DNA of 64,000 nt. Source: an uncultured Clostridia bacterium (GTDB taxonomy: Bacteria > Bacillota > Clostridia > Oscillospirales > Ruminococcaceae). A program made the translations under genes and the position numbers. The stretch spans positions 21,538 to 85,537 of the forward strand of contig CANQWD010000011.1 in assembly GCA_947627465.1 (NCBI GenBank), written 5' to 3'. This document shows positions 1-8,534 of the stretch, piece after piece. Below the pieces are notes generated by a model. It saw only the letters and a list, made by a program, of their open reading frames with translations, made no database searches and was not told the DNA's origin. How positions within the stretch are numbered: the first letter of the stretch is position 1; the number at the start of each line of letters is the position of its first letter.

Positions 1-1
1 C

Positions 2-424
2 CAATTTTCCAAGTATTATAATGATACCGTTCCCGAACGCGCAGCGTGGAAACTCTTTATCTCAAACTTCCGAGCGCACCTCGGCGTTAAGTACGGAAAC
101 GGCGTAACGATAGTCGGCGAGGTTCCCGTTATAGATAATCACTCAAAGCCCGACGACACAAGCAAACCCGCGAATTCCGTTCCCGAGGTTGTCATTAAGA
201 AACCTGAGGACGGAGGCGCTTCCTCTAACGGAGACGCTTCCTCGAACGCCGTTTCTTCAAGCTCCAACCCCAAAGTGCCCGCCGTAGTCATTCCAAAACC
301 GAGCGGGACTTCGGATACAACGGAAACAACCGAGCCGACGGAGAGCGAACCCGCTCCCGACAATACCGAAAACACGAACCCCAATGTACCCGCGGTGGTC
401 ATTCCAAGCCGACCGACCGTGTAA
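2..424 (+). CDS. C-terminal part of a DHHW/AlgX-like surface protein (5' end outside window)
   Basis: The reading frame is open from the window edge to TAA at 422-424, so only the last 140 residues are seen. The first ~45 residues (YYNDTVPERAAWK, then LGVKYGNGVTIVG) resemble the N-terminal part of DHHW/AlgX-family proteins, where a D-x-F/V-P-x-R signature precedes the SGNH-like core. The rest is a Ser/Thr/Pro/Glu-rich tail that contains the phrase VPAVVIP twice (about residues 89 and 132), which suggests a flexible extracellular tail. No DHHW core follows: that core is found in the three lipoproteins downstream. Inference: part of the same acyl-transfer system, with a membrane-bound O-acyltransferase probably upstream of the window. 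Confidence 0.6.
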   Translation, partial: QFSKYYNDTVPERAAWKLFISNFRAHLGVKYGNGVTIVGEVPVIDNHSKPDDTSKPANSVPEVVIKKPEDGGASSNGDASSNAVSSSSNPKVPAVVIPKPSGTSDTTETTEPTESEPAPDNTENTNPNVPAVVIPSRPTV

Positions 425-476
425 TTCAATATTTCAACAGTATTTTACTTTACATTTCCGAAAAGAGATAATAAAC

Positions 477-1643
477 ATGAAAGCAAAGCCACTGCTTGCG
501 CCGATCGCGCTTTTGGTATGCGCGGCGACGTTGTCCGCCTGCACTGAGGACGTTTCGGAACCGCAAAGCGCGTTTCAAAGCGTCAAAACCGATTCCGCTC
601 AAAGCGTGATTTTGAGCGGCGGGCAAAGCGACAGTAAAGGCGACAGCCAAAGCTCTGCCGAGAGCGATAACCGAAGCGTTCGGACAAGCTCCCTGCGGAG
701 CGTGAAGTCGAGCGCACCGCAAAGCGAAATTTCCGCACCCGCTTCAAAGCCTGCCGAAAATGGCGGCGAGATAATAGGCGCGGAGCTTCGCACCGACAGC
801 GGACGCTGCATAATGCTGCACACTATGGACGATAAATGCGGCGCGAATTACGCAAAATCCGTGAACGCCTACAAGAAGAAGTTCCCCGATGTGAATATGT
901 ATTCGCTTGTCGTGCCGTCGGCTATCTCGTTCTATCTGCCCGAGAAGTTCAAGCATTACGACCCCGGAGAAAAGGAGCATATTGACGGGATAAACGCGCG
1001 GCTGAAAAACGTTGCGCCTGTGGACGTTTATTCGGTTCTGGAAAAACACACGGACGAACCGATCTTCTTCCTCACCGATCACCACTGGACGCAATTGGGC
1101 GCGTTTTACGGCGCGGAGGAATTCGCCAAAACGGCGGGCGTGGAGTTCAAGCCGCTCTCGGAATTTGAGGAAAAGGACGGCGGCAATTTCATCGGCTCGG
1201 CTTACGGAAACAGCGGAAACGACCCGCGCATAAAGCAAAATCCCGAGAAATTTATATACTATGTTCCGAAAATCGATTTCAACACCACATTCTACGAGCT
1301 TGACGGCTCGGGCGGACAAGACTTCTACTATTTCGCAGCCCCCGATGAGTTCGACGACTTCGGCAAGTACTCGCTTTATATGTACGGCGACAGTCACATT
1401 GTAAAGCTGCATACTTCATGTAAGAACGGCAGGCGGCTGCTCGTCCTTAAAGAAGCGTTCGCGAACCCGTTTTGCTGCAATCTGGTAAATTCGTTCGAGG
1501 AGATATGGATAGCGGATATCAAGTACATGAAAACGACCGCGACACGGCTTATAAACGACAACAACATCACCGATTTGCTGTTTTGCTTAAGCACATTCAG
1601 CACGTCGGGCACGAACCAGGAATTTCTTAAACAAATCATGTAG
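477..1643 (+). CDS. DHHW-family lipoprotein, probably catalytically inactive paralogue
   Basis: A 388-residue lipoprotein: signal peptide with lipobox LSAC (Cys22), then a low-complexity Ser/Lys-rich linker to about residue 95, then a DHHW-family SGNH-like domain. The signature TDHHW lies at residues 200-204. Related AlgX/AlgJ-type proteins transfer acetyl groups to extracellular polymers using an Asp-His pair and a Ser nucleophile. In the two next paralogues the C-terminal motif is K-D-S-Y; here it is K325-E326-A327-F328, so the presumed nucleophile is gone. The start at 477 is chosen because the lipoprotein signal begins there; an in-frame ATG at 384 lies inside the upstream gene. It may be a structural or binding partner. 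Family call secure, substrate unknown. Confidence 0.8.
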   Translation: MKAKPLLAPIALLVCAATLSACTEDVSEPQSAFQSVKTDSAQSVILSGGQSDSKGDSQSSAESDNRSVRTSSLRSVKSSAPQSEISAPASKPAENGGEIIGAELRTDSGRCIMLHTMDDKCGANYAKSVNAYKKKFPDVNMYSLVVPSAISFYLPEKFKHYDPGEKEHIDGINARLKNVAPVDVYSVLEKHTDEPIFFLTDHHWTQLGAFYGAEEFAKTAGVEFKPLSEFEEKDGGNFIGSAYGNSGNDPRIKQNPEKFIYYVPKIDFNTTFYELDGSGGQDFYYFAAPDEFDDFGKYSLYMYGDSHIVKLHTSCKNGRRLLVLKEAFANPFCCNLVNSFEEIWIADIKYMKTTATRLINDNNITDLLFCLSTFSTSGTNQEFLKQIM

Positions 1644-1658
1644 TACAGGAGAATTATA

Positions 1659-2819
1659 ATGAAAGCAACAATCAAACAAATCATTTCGGCAATCGCTTTT
1701 TTATCGCTTACTTCGGTACTTGCGGGCTGCGAGGAGAAAAACGTGCACTCAGTCGGCGAAAGCCGCGTTTCAAGTCCGCTTGAGGATATTGTCAAGAGCG
1801 AAGCGGTCTCAAGCGCCTCTTCAAAAGCAGTTTCCGACAACATTTTAACGGCGCCGCAGTCGGAATTGCCATCAGAAACGCAATCCGAAACGCCATCCGA
1901 AACTTCCTACACTCCGCCCAACAATAACCAAAAAGGCGAGGTCTCGGACGGCATTCTCGTACTGGACGACGGGCGCGGCATAATGCTATACGGCATAGGC
2001 TACGAGCCGGGGCGCAATTACGCCAAAACGGTAAACGAGTACAAAGAAAAACTCGGTACGGACGTGAACGTTTATTCAATGGTCGTTCCCACACAGGTAA
2101 CGTTCTATATGCCCGATGAATACGCGGAACTTTCCGATAAGGAACTGCCCCACATAGATGACATCAACGAACATTTGAGCGGCATTATCCCGATAAACGC
2201 TTACGCCGCTCTTAGAGATCACGTAAACGAGGAAATATACTACCGCACCGACCACCATTGGACGCAGCTCGGCGCGTATTACGCGGCAAAGGCGTTCGCC
2301 GAGACCGCGCAGGTTAAATTCGACGAGCTTTCCGCTTACGACAAGCATGAACAGAGCGGGTATGTCGGCACGCTCTACGGCTCCTCAAACGAGGATCCGC
2401 GTATCGGAAACAACCCCGAAACGTTTGTGTGGTACGTGCCGAAGCGCGAGGTAAAGACTACCTATCTCGACAAAAAAGCGCAGAACGGCTATGAAGGGAA
2501 CTATTTCCTTAAGCCCGACGATTTCGGTTCCACCGCCGAGTGGAACCTCACCTATATGGGCGGCGACGCGAATATCGTCCATGTGGAAACGGGGCTGAAT
2601 ACGGGCAGAAAGCTGATGATACTCAAGGACAGCTACGCCGACAGTCTTGCGCCCTGCCTTTTCGGGTCGTTCGACGACGTTTGGATAGTGGATATGCGCT
2701 ACTGCGAAACGAGCGCGTTAAAACTCGCGCAGGATAACGGCATAACAGATCTGCTGTTTTGCAGCTGCACGTTCAGCGCAACGGCGGACAATCAATACAA
2801 ATTAGCGGAGATAATGTAA
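1659..2819 (+). CDS. DHHW-family lipoprotein, intact catalytic motifs
   Basis: A 386-residue lipoprotein preceded by AGGAGA about 9 bases before ATG. The lipobox is LAGC (Cys24), followed by a Ser/Glu/Pro-rich linker to ~residue 95 and a DHHW-family domain. The signature TDHHW is at residues 197-201 and the C-terminal K-D-S-Y at 323-326, with Ser325 the likely nucleophile. In AlgX/AlgJ-like relatives these residues catalyse O-acetylation of exported polysaccharide outside the membrane. It starts 15 bases after the previous stop, so the genes are co-transcribed. The polymer modified here cannot be read from the sequence. Confidence 0.83.
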   Translation: MKATIKQIISAIAFLSLTSVLAGCEEKNVHSVGESRVSSPLEDIVKSEAVSSASSKAVSDNILTAPQSELPSETQSETPSETSYTPPNNNQKGEVSDGILVLDDGRGIMLYGIGYEPGRNYAKTVNEYKEKLGTDVNVYSMVVPTQVTFYMPDEYAELSDKELPHIDDINEHLSGIIPINAYAALRDHVNEEIYYRTDHHWTQLGAYYAAKAFAETAQVKFDELSAYDKHEQSGYVGTLYGSSNEDPRIGNNPETFVWYVPKREVKTTYLDKKAQNGYEGNYFLKPDDFGSTAEWNLTYMGGDANIVHVETGLNTGRKLMILKDSYADSLAPCLFGSFDDVWIVDMRYCETSALKLAQDNGITDLLFCSCTFSATADNQYKLAEIM

Positions 2820-2900
2820 TATTCACACGGTTTTAACCGTATTATCACGCGCATATCTTATCATAATATAATGGAGAAACATATTCAAGGGGGAAATTCA

Positions 2901-4103
2901 ATGAGATCAAAAAAAACAGCGGCTATCATAGCGGCGGCAACAGCGGCGCTTCTCATGCTTACGGGCTGCCAAAGCATGAACACTTCAAGCGTTCCGACAA
3001 TCAGTGTAAATCCCGTGAACACGGGAAATTCTTCCGCAAACTCGCAAACGAGCGCAAAGAGCAGCAAAACGGAGAGCAATAAAACGGAAAACAGCAAAAC
3101 CGAAAGCAGCAAAGCGGAAAGCGGAGCGGCTTCGGAGCCGATATCTTCCGAGACTGAAAGCAGCTCGGAACAGTCCGCTTCCGAACCGGATACCTCAACT
3201 CCGGGCGTAAAAGGCGAACTTTCGGGCACCATTATCGTGGACGCTACGGGTCGCGGTATGCCTATCTTTGGCGGCGGCACGGGAGAAACGTATGCTTCCG
3301 CGCTGAACGAGGTGGCTCAAAAGGTCGGCGCGGGCAGCGAGGTCAACGTGTTCTCGATGATAGTGCCCACGCAAGGCTCTTTCTATATGCCCGAGGGAAT
3401 GAGCATGGCAAGCGAATGGGATTGCATTCAAAACGTCAACGATCAGCTTAACGGCATTATTCCCGTGGACGCGTACACAGCTCTTTCAAAGCACACGGAC
3501 GAGGAGATCTACGCGCGCACGGATCACCACTGGATGCAGCTCGGCGCTTACTACGCGGCGGAGGAATTCGTAAAAACGGCGCAGATAAGCGAGCCGTTTA
3601 CGCCGCTTTCGGAGTACGAAAGGCGCGATATCGCGGGATATCTCGGAACGCTTTACGGCTACAGCAACGAGAACGCCACAATGGCGGCGAACCCCGAAAC
3701 ATTCACCTACTACATCGCGCCAAACGACTTCTCGACCTATTATATGAACCCCGAGGATTATGATTTTACGCAGGGAACAATGTTCGTAGATCAGCCGACG
3801 AGTTCGTCTTACAGCACGTTTATGGGCGGCGACGAGAAAGTAGTTCATGTGCAGACGGACGTTACAAACGGCAGAAAACTGTTGGTAGTCAAGGACAGCT
3901 ATCCCAACGCGCTCATTCCTTGTCTTACAGGCTCATTTGAAGAAATTTGGTCGGTGGATATGCGCTATCTTGAGGAAATGAAGAACTTCCCGACGAGTAT
4001 TTCTCAAATCGTGCGCGACAAGGGCGTTACGGACGTGCTGTTCTGTATGGACACGTTCAGCGCCGTGGGAGAAAACGCGAACCATCTCCCGGGAATAGTT
4101 TAA
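2901..4103 (+). CDS. DHHW-family lipoprotein, third tandem copy
   Basis: A 400-residue lipoprotein. The start at 2901 follows AAGGGGG at a good distance; an upstream in-frame ATG at 2871 would put ten residues before the signal peptide. Lipobox LTGC (Cys23). A repetitive Ser/Lys/Thr/Glu linker (SKTES-type repeats, ~residues 45-95) leads to the DHHW domain. TDHHW lies at 207-211 and K-D-S-Y at 331-334 (Ser333 the likely nucleophile). It is the longest of the three tandem copies, and the linker is the most variable part. Role as for its neighbour: extracellular acyl transfer, polymer unknown. Confidence 0.83.
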   Translation: MRSKKTAAIIAAATAALLMLTGCQSMNTSSVPTISVNPVNTGNSSANSQTSAKSSKTESNKTENSKTESSKAESGAASEPISSETESSSEQSASEPDTSTPGVKGELSGTIIVDATGRGMPIFGGGTGETYASALNEVAQKVGAGSEVNVFSMIVPTQGSFYMPEGMSMASEWDCIQNVNDQLNGIIPVDAYTALSKHTDEEIYARTDHHWMQLGAYYAAEEFVKTAQISEPFTPLSEYERRDIAGYLGTLYGYSNENATMAANPETFTYYIAPNDFSTYYMNPEDYDFTQGTMFVDQPTSSSYSTFMGGDEKVVHVQTDVTNGRKLLVVKDSYPNALIPCLTGSFEEIWSVDMRYLEEMKNFPTSISQIVRDKGVTDVLFCMDTFSAVGENANHLPGIV

Positions 4104-4133
4104 CAATTGATAATGTACAATTGTGGGGGTATT

Positions 4134-5927
4134 ATGCTTAGTGAACTGTGTTACCCGTTCGACGGCGACGAGATAATGACGAAAAAAAAGAAGCTTCTGC
4201 GGCTTCTCAAGGAAAACGAGAGCGGCGGCGTGCCTTTGCGTATCGCCGTGCTCGGCGGCTCTACCACCTCGGACATCGTGAAAGTGCTCGAACTGTTTTT
4301 GCGAAACCGAGGAATTGTTCCAACGTTCTATGAAAGCGAATACGCGCAGTATCAAAACGACGCGCTGTTCGGAAATCCCGAATTGGACGCGTTTAAACCC
4401 GAGGTGGCGTTTATTCACACCTGTTCGCGAAATATTGAGGAAAAGCCCATCGTGGGCGAGGACGAAAAAAGCGTTTCGGATAAACTGGAACGCGAATACG
4501 CTCGGTATGAGAGAATGTGGACGGCGCTTTCGGAAAAATTCGGGTGCGTTATCATTCAGAACAATTTTGAGCTTCCGAGCGAACGTCTTCTCGGCAGCCG
4601 CGAGGTCGGCTGCGCTTACGGGCGTATCGACTTCATTACGCGGCTGAACTGCAAGCTTTACGACTACGCGCAAAATCACGCGAATTTCTACATTCACGAC
4701 ATAAACTACCTTTCAGCGGCTTACGGCTTGGAAAAATGGCACGAGCTTCGGCACTGGCACTTGTATAAATACGCGATGAGCGTTTCGGCTATCCCCGAAT
4801 TTTCCTACAGCTTATCGAATATAATTTGTTCTGTAATGGGCAAGAATAAGAAAGTCCTCGCGCTCGACCTTGACAACACCCTTTGGGGAGGCGTTATCGG
4901 CGACGACGGTCAGGCGGGTATCGAGATAGGTCACGAAACGCACGAGGGACAAAGCTACCTCGCTTTGCAGAAATTCATCAAGGCGCACAAGGAACTCGGC
5001 GTTCTGCTAACGGTCTGCTCCAAAAACGACCCCGAAAACGCTCTCGAGGGACTAAATCACCCGGACGGCATTCTGAAGCCCTCGGATTTCGCGCTTATCA
5101 AGGCGAATTGGAACGAGAAGTCGCTGAACCTTGAGGAAACGGCTTCCGAACTCAATCTCCTGCCCGAGAGCTTTGTATTCGTCGACGACAATCCCGTGGA
5201 ATGCGACATTGTAAAGGCGCAGCTTCCCGAGGTAACGGTGATAAACTTTGAAAACCCCGAAGAATGTATACGCGATATCGACAAATGCGGCTTGTTTGAG
5301 GTAACGAACCTCTCCGCCGACGACGCGAAGCGCGGCGAGATGTACGCGGCAAACGCTCAAAGAGCGGCGGCGGAAAAGAAATTCGCGACTTACGAGGAGT
5401 TTTTGGCTTCTCTGGAGATGTCGGCGGTTATCGGCGAGTTCGACCCCGTACATATTCCGAGAATTACGCAATTAACCAACAAGAGCAACCAATTCAACTG
5501 CACGACCAAACGCTACACTCAAGCCGAAATGGAAAGCGTGGCGCAAAGCTCGAATTACATCAGGCTCTGCGGAAGATTAACGGACAAATTCGGCGATAAC
5601 GGCATAGTGTCGGTGGTTATCGGCGAGAAGCGCGGCGCGGAACTTCACATTGACTTGTGGCTGATGAGCTGCCGCGTATTAAAGCGCGGAATGGAATACG
5701 CTATGATAAACCGCCTTGTCGAGGAAGCGAAAAAAGCGGATATCAAGACGGTTTACGGTTACTATTATCCCACCAAGAAGAATGCTATGGTAAAGGAGCT
5801 TTTCGGAGATTTCGGGTTTACGAAAATATCCGAGGCCGAGAACGGAAACACTGTTTGGGCGCTGGACGTGAACGCGTATACGCCCAAGACCGTGTATATC
5901 GATATAAAGGAGAATGACAATGGATAA
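4134..5927 (+). CDS. FkbH-like HAD-IIIC family protein
   Basis: A 597-residue protein of three parts: an SGNH-like N-terminal domain (~35-225), a HAD domain with D245-L-D247-N-T and later VCSKND and FVFVDDNP motifs, and a GNAT-like C-terminal region (~440-590). This is the architecture of FkbH-type proteins, which in characterised polyketide pathways load a glyceryl or related acyl unit from a phosphorylated precursor onto an acyl carrier protein. The adjoining carrier protein gene overlaps its end, which supports that role. The start at 4134 follows a GGGGG ribosome binding site; an in-frame ATG at 4107 lies too close to the previous stop. The acyl group is an inference. Confidence 0.85.
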   Translation: MLSELCYPFDGDEIMTKKKKLLRLLKENESGGVPLRIAVLGGSTTSDIVKVLELFLRNRGIVPTFYESEYAQYQNDALFGNPELDAFKPEVAFIHTCSRNIEEKPIVGEDEKSVSDKLEREYARYERMWTALSEKFGCVIIQNNFELPSERLLGSREVGCAYGRIDFITRLNCKLYDYAQNHANFYIHDINYLSAAYGLEKWHELRHWHLYKYAMSVSAIPEFSYSLSNIICSVMGKNKKVLALDLDNTLWGGVIGDDGQAGIEIGHETHEGQSYLALQKFIKAHKELGVLLTVCSKNDPENALEGLNHPDGILKPSDFALIKANWNEKSLNLEETASELNLLPESFVFVDDNPVECDIVKAQLPEVTVINFENPEECIRDIDKCGLFEVTNLSADDAKRGEMYAANAQRAAAEKKFATYEEFLASLEMSAVIGEFDPVHIPRITQLTNKSNQFNCTTKRYTQAEMESVAQSSNYIRLCGRLTDKFGDNGIVSVVIGEKRGAELHIDLWLMSCRVLKRGMEYAMINRLVEEAKKADIKTVYGYYYPTKKNAMVKELFGDFGFTKISEAENGNTVWALDVNAYTPKTVYIDIKENDNG

Positions 5928-6168
5928 GCAGAAAATAACGGAGCGCCTGACAGAGGTATTCAGAGACGTTTTCGACGACGAGGAATTGGAAATTTCCGAA
6001 GAAACCACCGCCGACGACATCGAGGAGTGGGACAGTCTCGAGCACATCAGCCTTATCTCGGCTGTGGAAAAGGCGTTCAAAATGCGCTTTACAATGAAAG
6101 AGGTAAGCGGTATGAAGAACGTCGGCGAGATGATAGACATTCTTTGCGAACGCGCTAAAAAGTGCTGA
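5920..6168 (+). CDS. Acyl carrier protein
   Basis: An 82-residue acidic protein with the carrier-protein signature E-W-D-S39-L-E-H; Ser39 is the predicted 4'-phosphopantetheine site. It overlaps the last 8 bases of the FkbH-like gene. AGGAG at 5908-5912 favours the ATG at 5920 (7-base spacing) over the one at 5914, which would be one base away. In this setting it probably receives the acyl unit from the FkbH-like protein and passes it on to a membrane O-acyltransferase. It is not the housekeeping AcpP, judging from the divergent motif and the context. Confidence 0.88.
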   Translation: MDKQKITERLTEVFRDVFDDEELEISEETTADDIEEWDSLEHISLISAVEKAFKMRFTMKEVSGMKNVGEMIDILCERAKKC

Positions 6169-6172
6169 ATCG

Positions 6173-6206
6173 AAGCTCCGCGAGGTTTTATCCGCGGGGC
6201 TTTTTT
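6173..6206 (+). terminator. Rho-independent terminator after the acylation cluster
   Basis: A 10-bp stem (AAGCTCCGCG pairing with CGCGGGGCTT, one G-U) with a 10-base loop is followed by six T. It closes the cluster that ends with the acyl carrier protein. Confidence 0.85.
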
Positions 6207-6255
6207 ACAAAACGGTTACAAATTATTACAAATAATTACAGATCGCCCAAAATCG

Positions 6256-6284
6256 TTGACAAAAAGGTTCTGCAAAGTTATAAT
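6256..6284 (+). promoter_or_regulatory. SigA-type promoter
   Basis: TTGACA at 6256-6261 and TATAAT at 6279-6284, separated by 17 bases: a perfect consensus promoter for the membrane protein gene at 6331. Confidence 0.85.
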
Positions 6285-6330
6285 ATAATCAATACGGAGG
6301 ATTGAACCAATCAACGAAAAGGGGGGCGTT

Positions 6331-7101
6331 ATGAAAAATAAGCTGAAAAGGATACCGTTTACAAGAATAATCGCAATTTTGATCGCCGCGATGTTTTTGC
6401 TGCCGATCTTGTTTTGTGTGTTGTGGTGGGGCGTGTTTGGAGACAGACCGAAAAAAGCTGTTTTTGGCGAGGATTGTTTCGATATCTCGTTTGAAAACGC
6501 GCCCGAAGGAACTTTGTACCTCGACCCGCTGATAAAACTAAGCATCTCCGACCCGAACTACACCGAATTTTCCGCCGCGCCCGTTATAGAAGATCATACG
6601 GGTGAAGGAACGACAACGACCCCCGTCGCTATCGACACGGATAGCGAAATAACGAAGCTTGTCGATGACGGCTATGTCAGTATGTCGCTGCACTTTAAAG
6701 GCAGCAGCGGCGTACAAATCGTAAAGCACAAAGGTTCTCCCGAAGTAAGACTCTCCTGCGATTGGTTTGACCGCGAATGCGATTATGATCAATTTCAAAA
6801 GTACTGCAAAAAGTTAAAAGCCGCGTATGTTGACGAAAACGGACGCGTTCTGAAAATAACGAACGTTTCAAAAACGACATATGACCCTCTCGAACCGCCC
6901 GCGCTTATAGCCGACGGCGACAGGCTCACTCACAGAATTTGGGATATGGCGCCGTGGCAATACGTTACTCTCTATGTCGTTATGGCGCTTGAACCGCTCT
7001 CGTTTATCGCTCTTATCGTGTTCATAATCTTAGCTCTGATAAACAGGGCGCGCGAACGAAAAGCGATCAAAGAATTGACGGATAACGAGCGCAGATCTTA
7101 G
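6331..7101 (+). CDS. Hypothetical membrane protein with two terminal TM segments
   Basis: 256 residues, not recognised. A basic N-terminus is followed by a TM segment (~12-34), then an extracytoplasmic domain of about 170 residues, a second TM segment (~212-236, MALEPLSFIALIVFIILAL) and a short basic tail rich in Arg, Lys and Glu. The ribosome binding site is AAAAGGGGGG about 7 bases before ATG. It has its own consensus promoter and no operon partner, because another promoter follows for the next gene. No catalytic motif was seen. Confidence 0.75.
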   Translation: MKNKLKRIPFTRIIAILIAAMFLLPILFCVLWWGVFGDRPKKAVFGEDCFDISFENAPEGTLYLDPLIKLSISDPNYTEFSAAPVIEDHTGEGTTTTPVAIDTDSEITKLVDDGYVSMSLHFKGSSGVQIVKHKGSPEVRLSCDWFDRECDYDQFQKYCKKLKAAYVDENGRVLKITNVSKTTYDPLEPPALIADGDRLTHRIWDMAPWQYVTLYVVMALEPLSFIALIVFIILALINRARERKAIKELTDNERRS

Positions 7102-7127
7102 CGCTTTACCGGAATTTCTTTCCGCGC

Positions 7128-7156
7128 TTGACAATATCGATAAAAAAGAGTATAAT
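7128..7156 (+). promoter_or_regulatory. SigA-type promoter
   Basis: TTGACA (7128-7133), 17-base spacer, TATAAT (7151-7156), just upstream of the lipoprotein gene at 7177. Confidence 0.85.
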
Positions 7157-7176
7157 AAACGCAAAGGAGGACAAAA

Positions 7177-7812
7177 ATGAACAACAAATTTGTTTCTTGT
7201 TTGACTTGCACGGCGCTTATCTTGCTTTTACTCGGCGGCTGCGGAGAAAAAACGGTATCGGAAAACGAACCGCAAAATCACACGTCGTCTCAAATCGCAT
7301 TGAGCACTTCCGAAAACAAATCCGACATCGCCGAAAAAATGCCCTCGATCGTTTTTCTGCACAGGCTAAAAGAATACGATTCAAAAGCAAAATACGACGG
7401 GTATGTTTTCACTGATGTTGCATTTTATGACAGCAATGGGAATTACTGTAAAGTGACAAGTTCCGAAAAAATGCAGCTGACTATCAACAAACTTATCGAA
7501 GAATACGAAGCCGGGAAGCTCGCCGGCAGTATCGAGATCGTATCAAAATGCGATACGTCTGAACTTAAAGCGAACTACAAAAAACTCTGCGGATTATCGA
7601 AAAACGCGGATTTTGCGTTGAACAACGGCGATAAGGGCGAAGTTGTTCCCGCTGTTGAAGCCCCCATAGATACTTGGTACGGGATTTACTTTGACAGCGC
7701 AGAACGCAAAGAAATTCTCTTTCGTCAAAAAGACGTCGCGGGCAACCATACGCCTAACGATGAAAGAGCGACTGAAATATATGAATGGTTCCTTAAATCA
7801 ATCAGGGAATAA
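7177..7812 (+). CDS. Hypothetical lipoprotein
   Basis: 211 residues with a signal peptide and lipobox LGGC (Cys22). AAGGAGG lies 6 bases before the ATG. The mature part is hydrophilic, with no known motif: about 30 residues of Ser/Asn/Glu-rich linker, then a compact domain with several Tyr and Lys. Function unknown; the consensus promoter and strong ribosome binding site suggest good expression. The next gene starts 14 bases after its stop and could be read from the same transcript. Confidence 0.8.
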   Translation: MNNKFVSCLTCTALILLLLGGCGEKTVSENEPQNHTSSQIALSTSENKSDIAEKMPSIVFLHRLKEYDSKAKYDGYVFTDVAFYDSNGNYCKVTSSEKMQLTINKLIEEYEAGKLAGSIEIVSKCDTSELKANYKKLCGLSKNADFALNNGDKGEVVPAVEAPIDTWYGIYFDSAERKEILFRQKDVAGNHTPNDERATEIYEWFLKSIRE

Positions 7813-7826
7813 AAAGGAGAAACAAT

Positions 7827-8534
7827 ATGTACTTTGACTGGACTTATCTTATTTTCGTGGTTCCCGCGATGATATTCGCGATGATAGCGAGCGCGGGCGT
7901 GGATTCGACTTTCAAGAAATACTCAAGGCAGCTCTCCTCGCGCGGCATAACGGGCGCTCAGGCAGCGAGGTTCGTGCTGGACAAAAACGGCTTGCAGAAT
8001 ATCCCGATAGAGATGATAAGCGGCAAGCTTACCGACCACTACGACCCGCGCGCGAACGTCATTCGGCTCTCCCCCGACGTTTATTCGGGAACGTCCACCG
8101 CTTCTATCGGAGTTGCGTGCCACGAGGTAGGACACGCGATACAGCACGCGACGGGCTACACTCCAATTAAAATACGCACGGCGATAGTGCCGATAACGAA
8201 TATAGGCTCCAAGCTCGCCGTACCGCTTATCCTTATCGGGATACTGCTCGGTTCGCTCGGGGAGTTTTTCGTGTGGCTGGCATATGCCGGAATTATCCTG
8301 TATTCGCTCACTGTGGTGTTTCAGCTTGTTACACTCCCGACGGAGTTTAACGCTTCGCACCGCGCCTTAGTGACGATACGCGACAACGGGATTTTGACTA
8401 ATGATGAACTCAGCGGCGCGCGTAAAGTCCTCACGGCGGCAGCAATGACTTACGTGGCGGCTTTGGCGGTCGCGCTCGGACAGCTTTTGCGGCTTATCAT
8501 TATTGTGAACGGCGGACGTTCGCGGAGGAACTGA
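7827..8534 (+). CDS. yugP: YugP-type membrane zinc metallopeptidase
   Basis: 235 residues matching the neutral zinc peptidase family that includes B. subtilis YugP. An N-terminal TM segment (~7-24) precedes the zinc site HEVGH at residues 99-103 (continuing AIQHATGY); two or three hydrophobic segments follow (~125-170 and ~205-228). The expected order of conserved pieces is present, including LTDHYDPR upstream of the zinc site. It is probably a membrane-embedded peptidase with unknown substrate. Its stop codon overlaps the start of the next gene (TGATG), so the two are translationally coupled. Confidence 0.9.
   Translation: MYFDWTYLIFVVPAMIFAMIASAGVDSTFKKYSRQLSSRGITGAQAARFVLDKNGLQNIPIEMISGKLTDHYDPRANVIRLSPDVYSGTSTASIGVACHEVGHAIQHATGYTPIKIRTAIVPITNIGSKLAVPLILIGILLGSLGEFFVWLAYAGIILYSLTVVFQLVTLPTEFNASHRALVTIRDNGILTNDELSGARKVLTAAAMTYVAALAVALGQLLRLIIIVNGGRSRRN

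Noticed and set aside
384..476. Upstream start for the first DHHW lipoprotein
   Set aside because: The extension overlaps the previous gene and would bury the lipoprotein signal.
477..1643. Pseudogene
   Set aside because: The frame is intact with a good signal peptide and DHHW; only the nucleophile motif differs.
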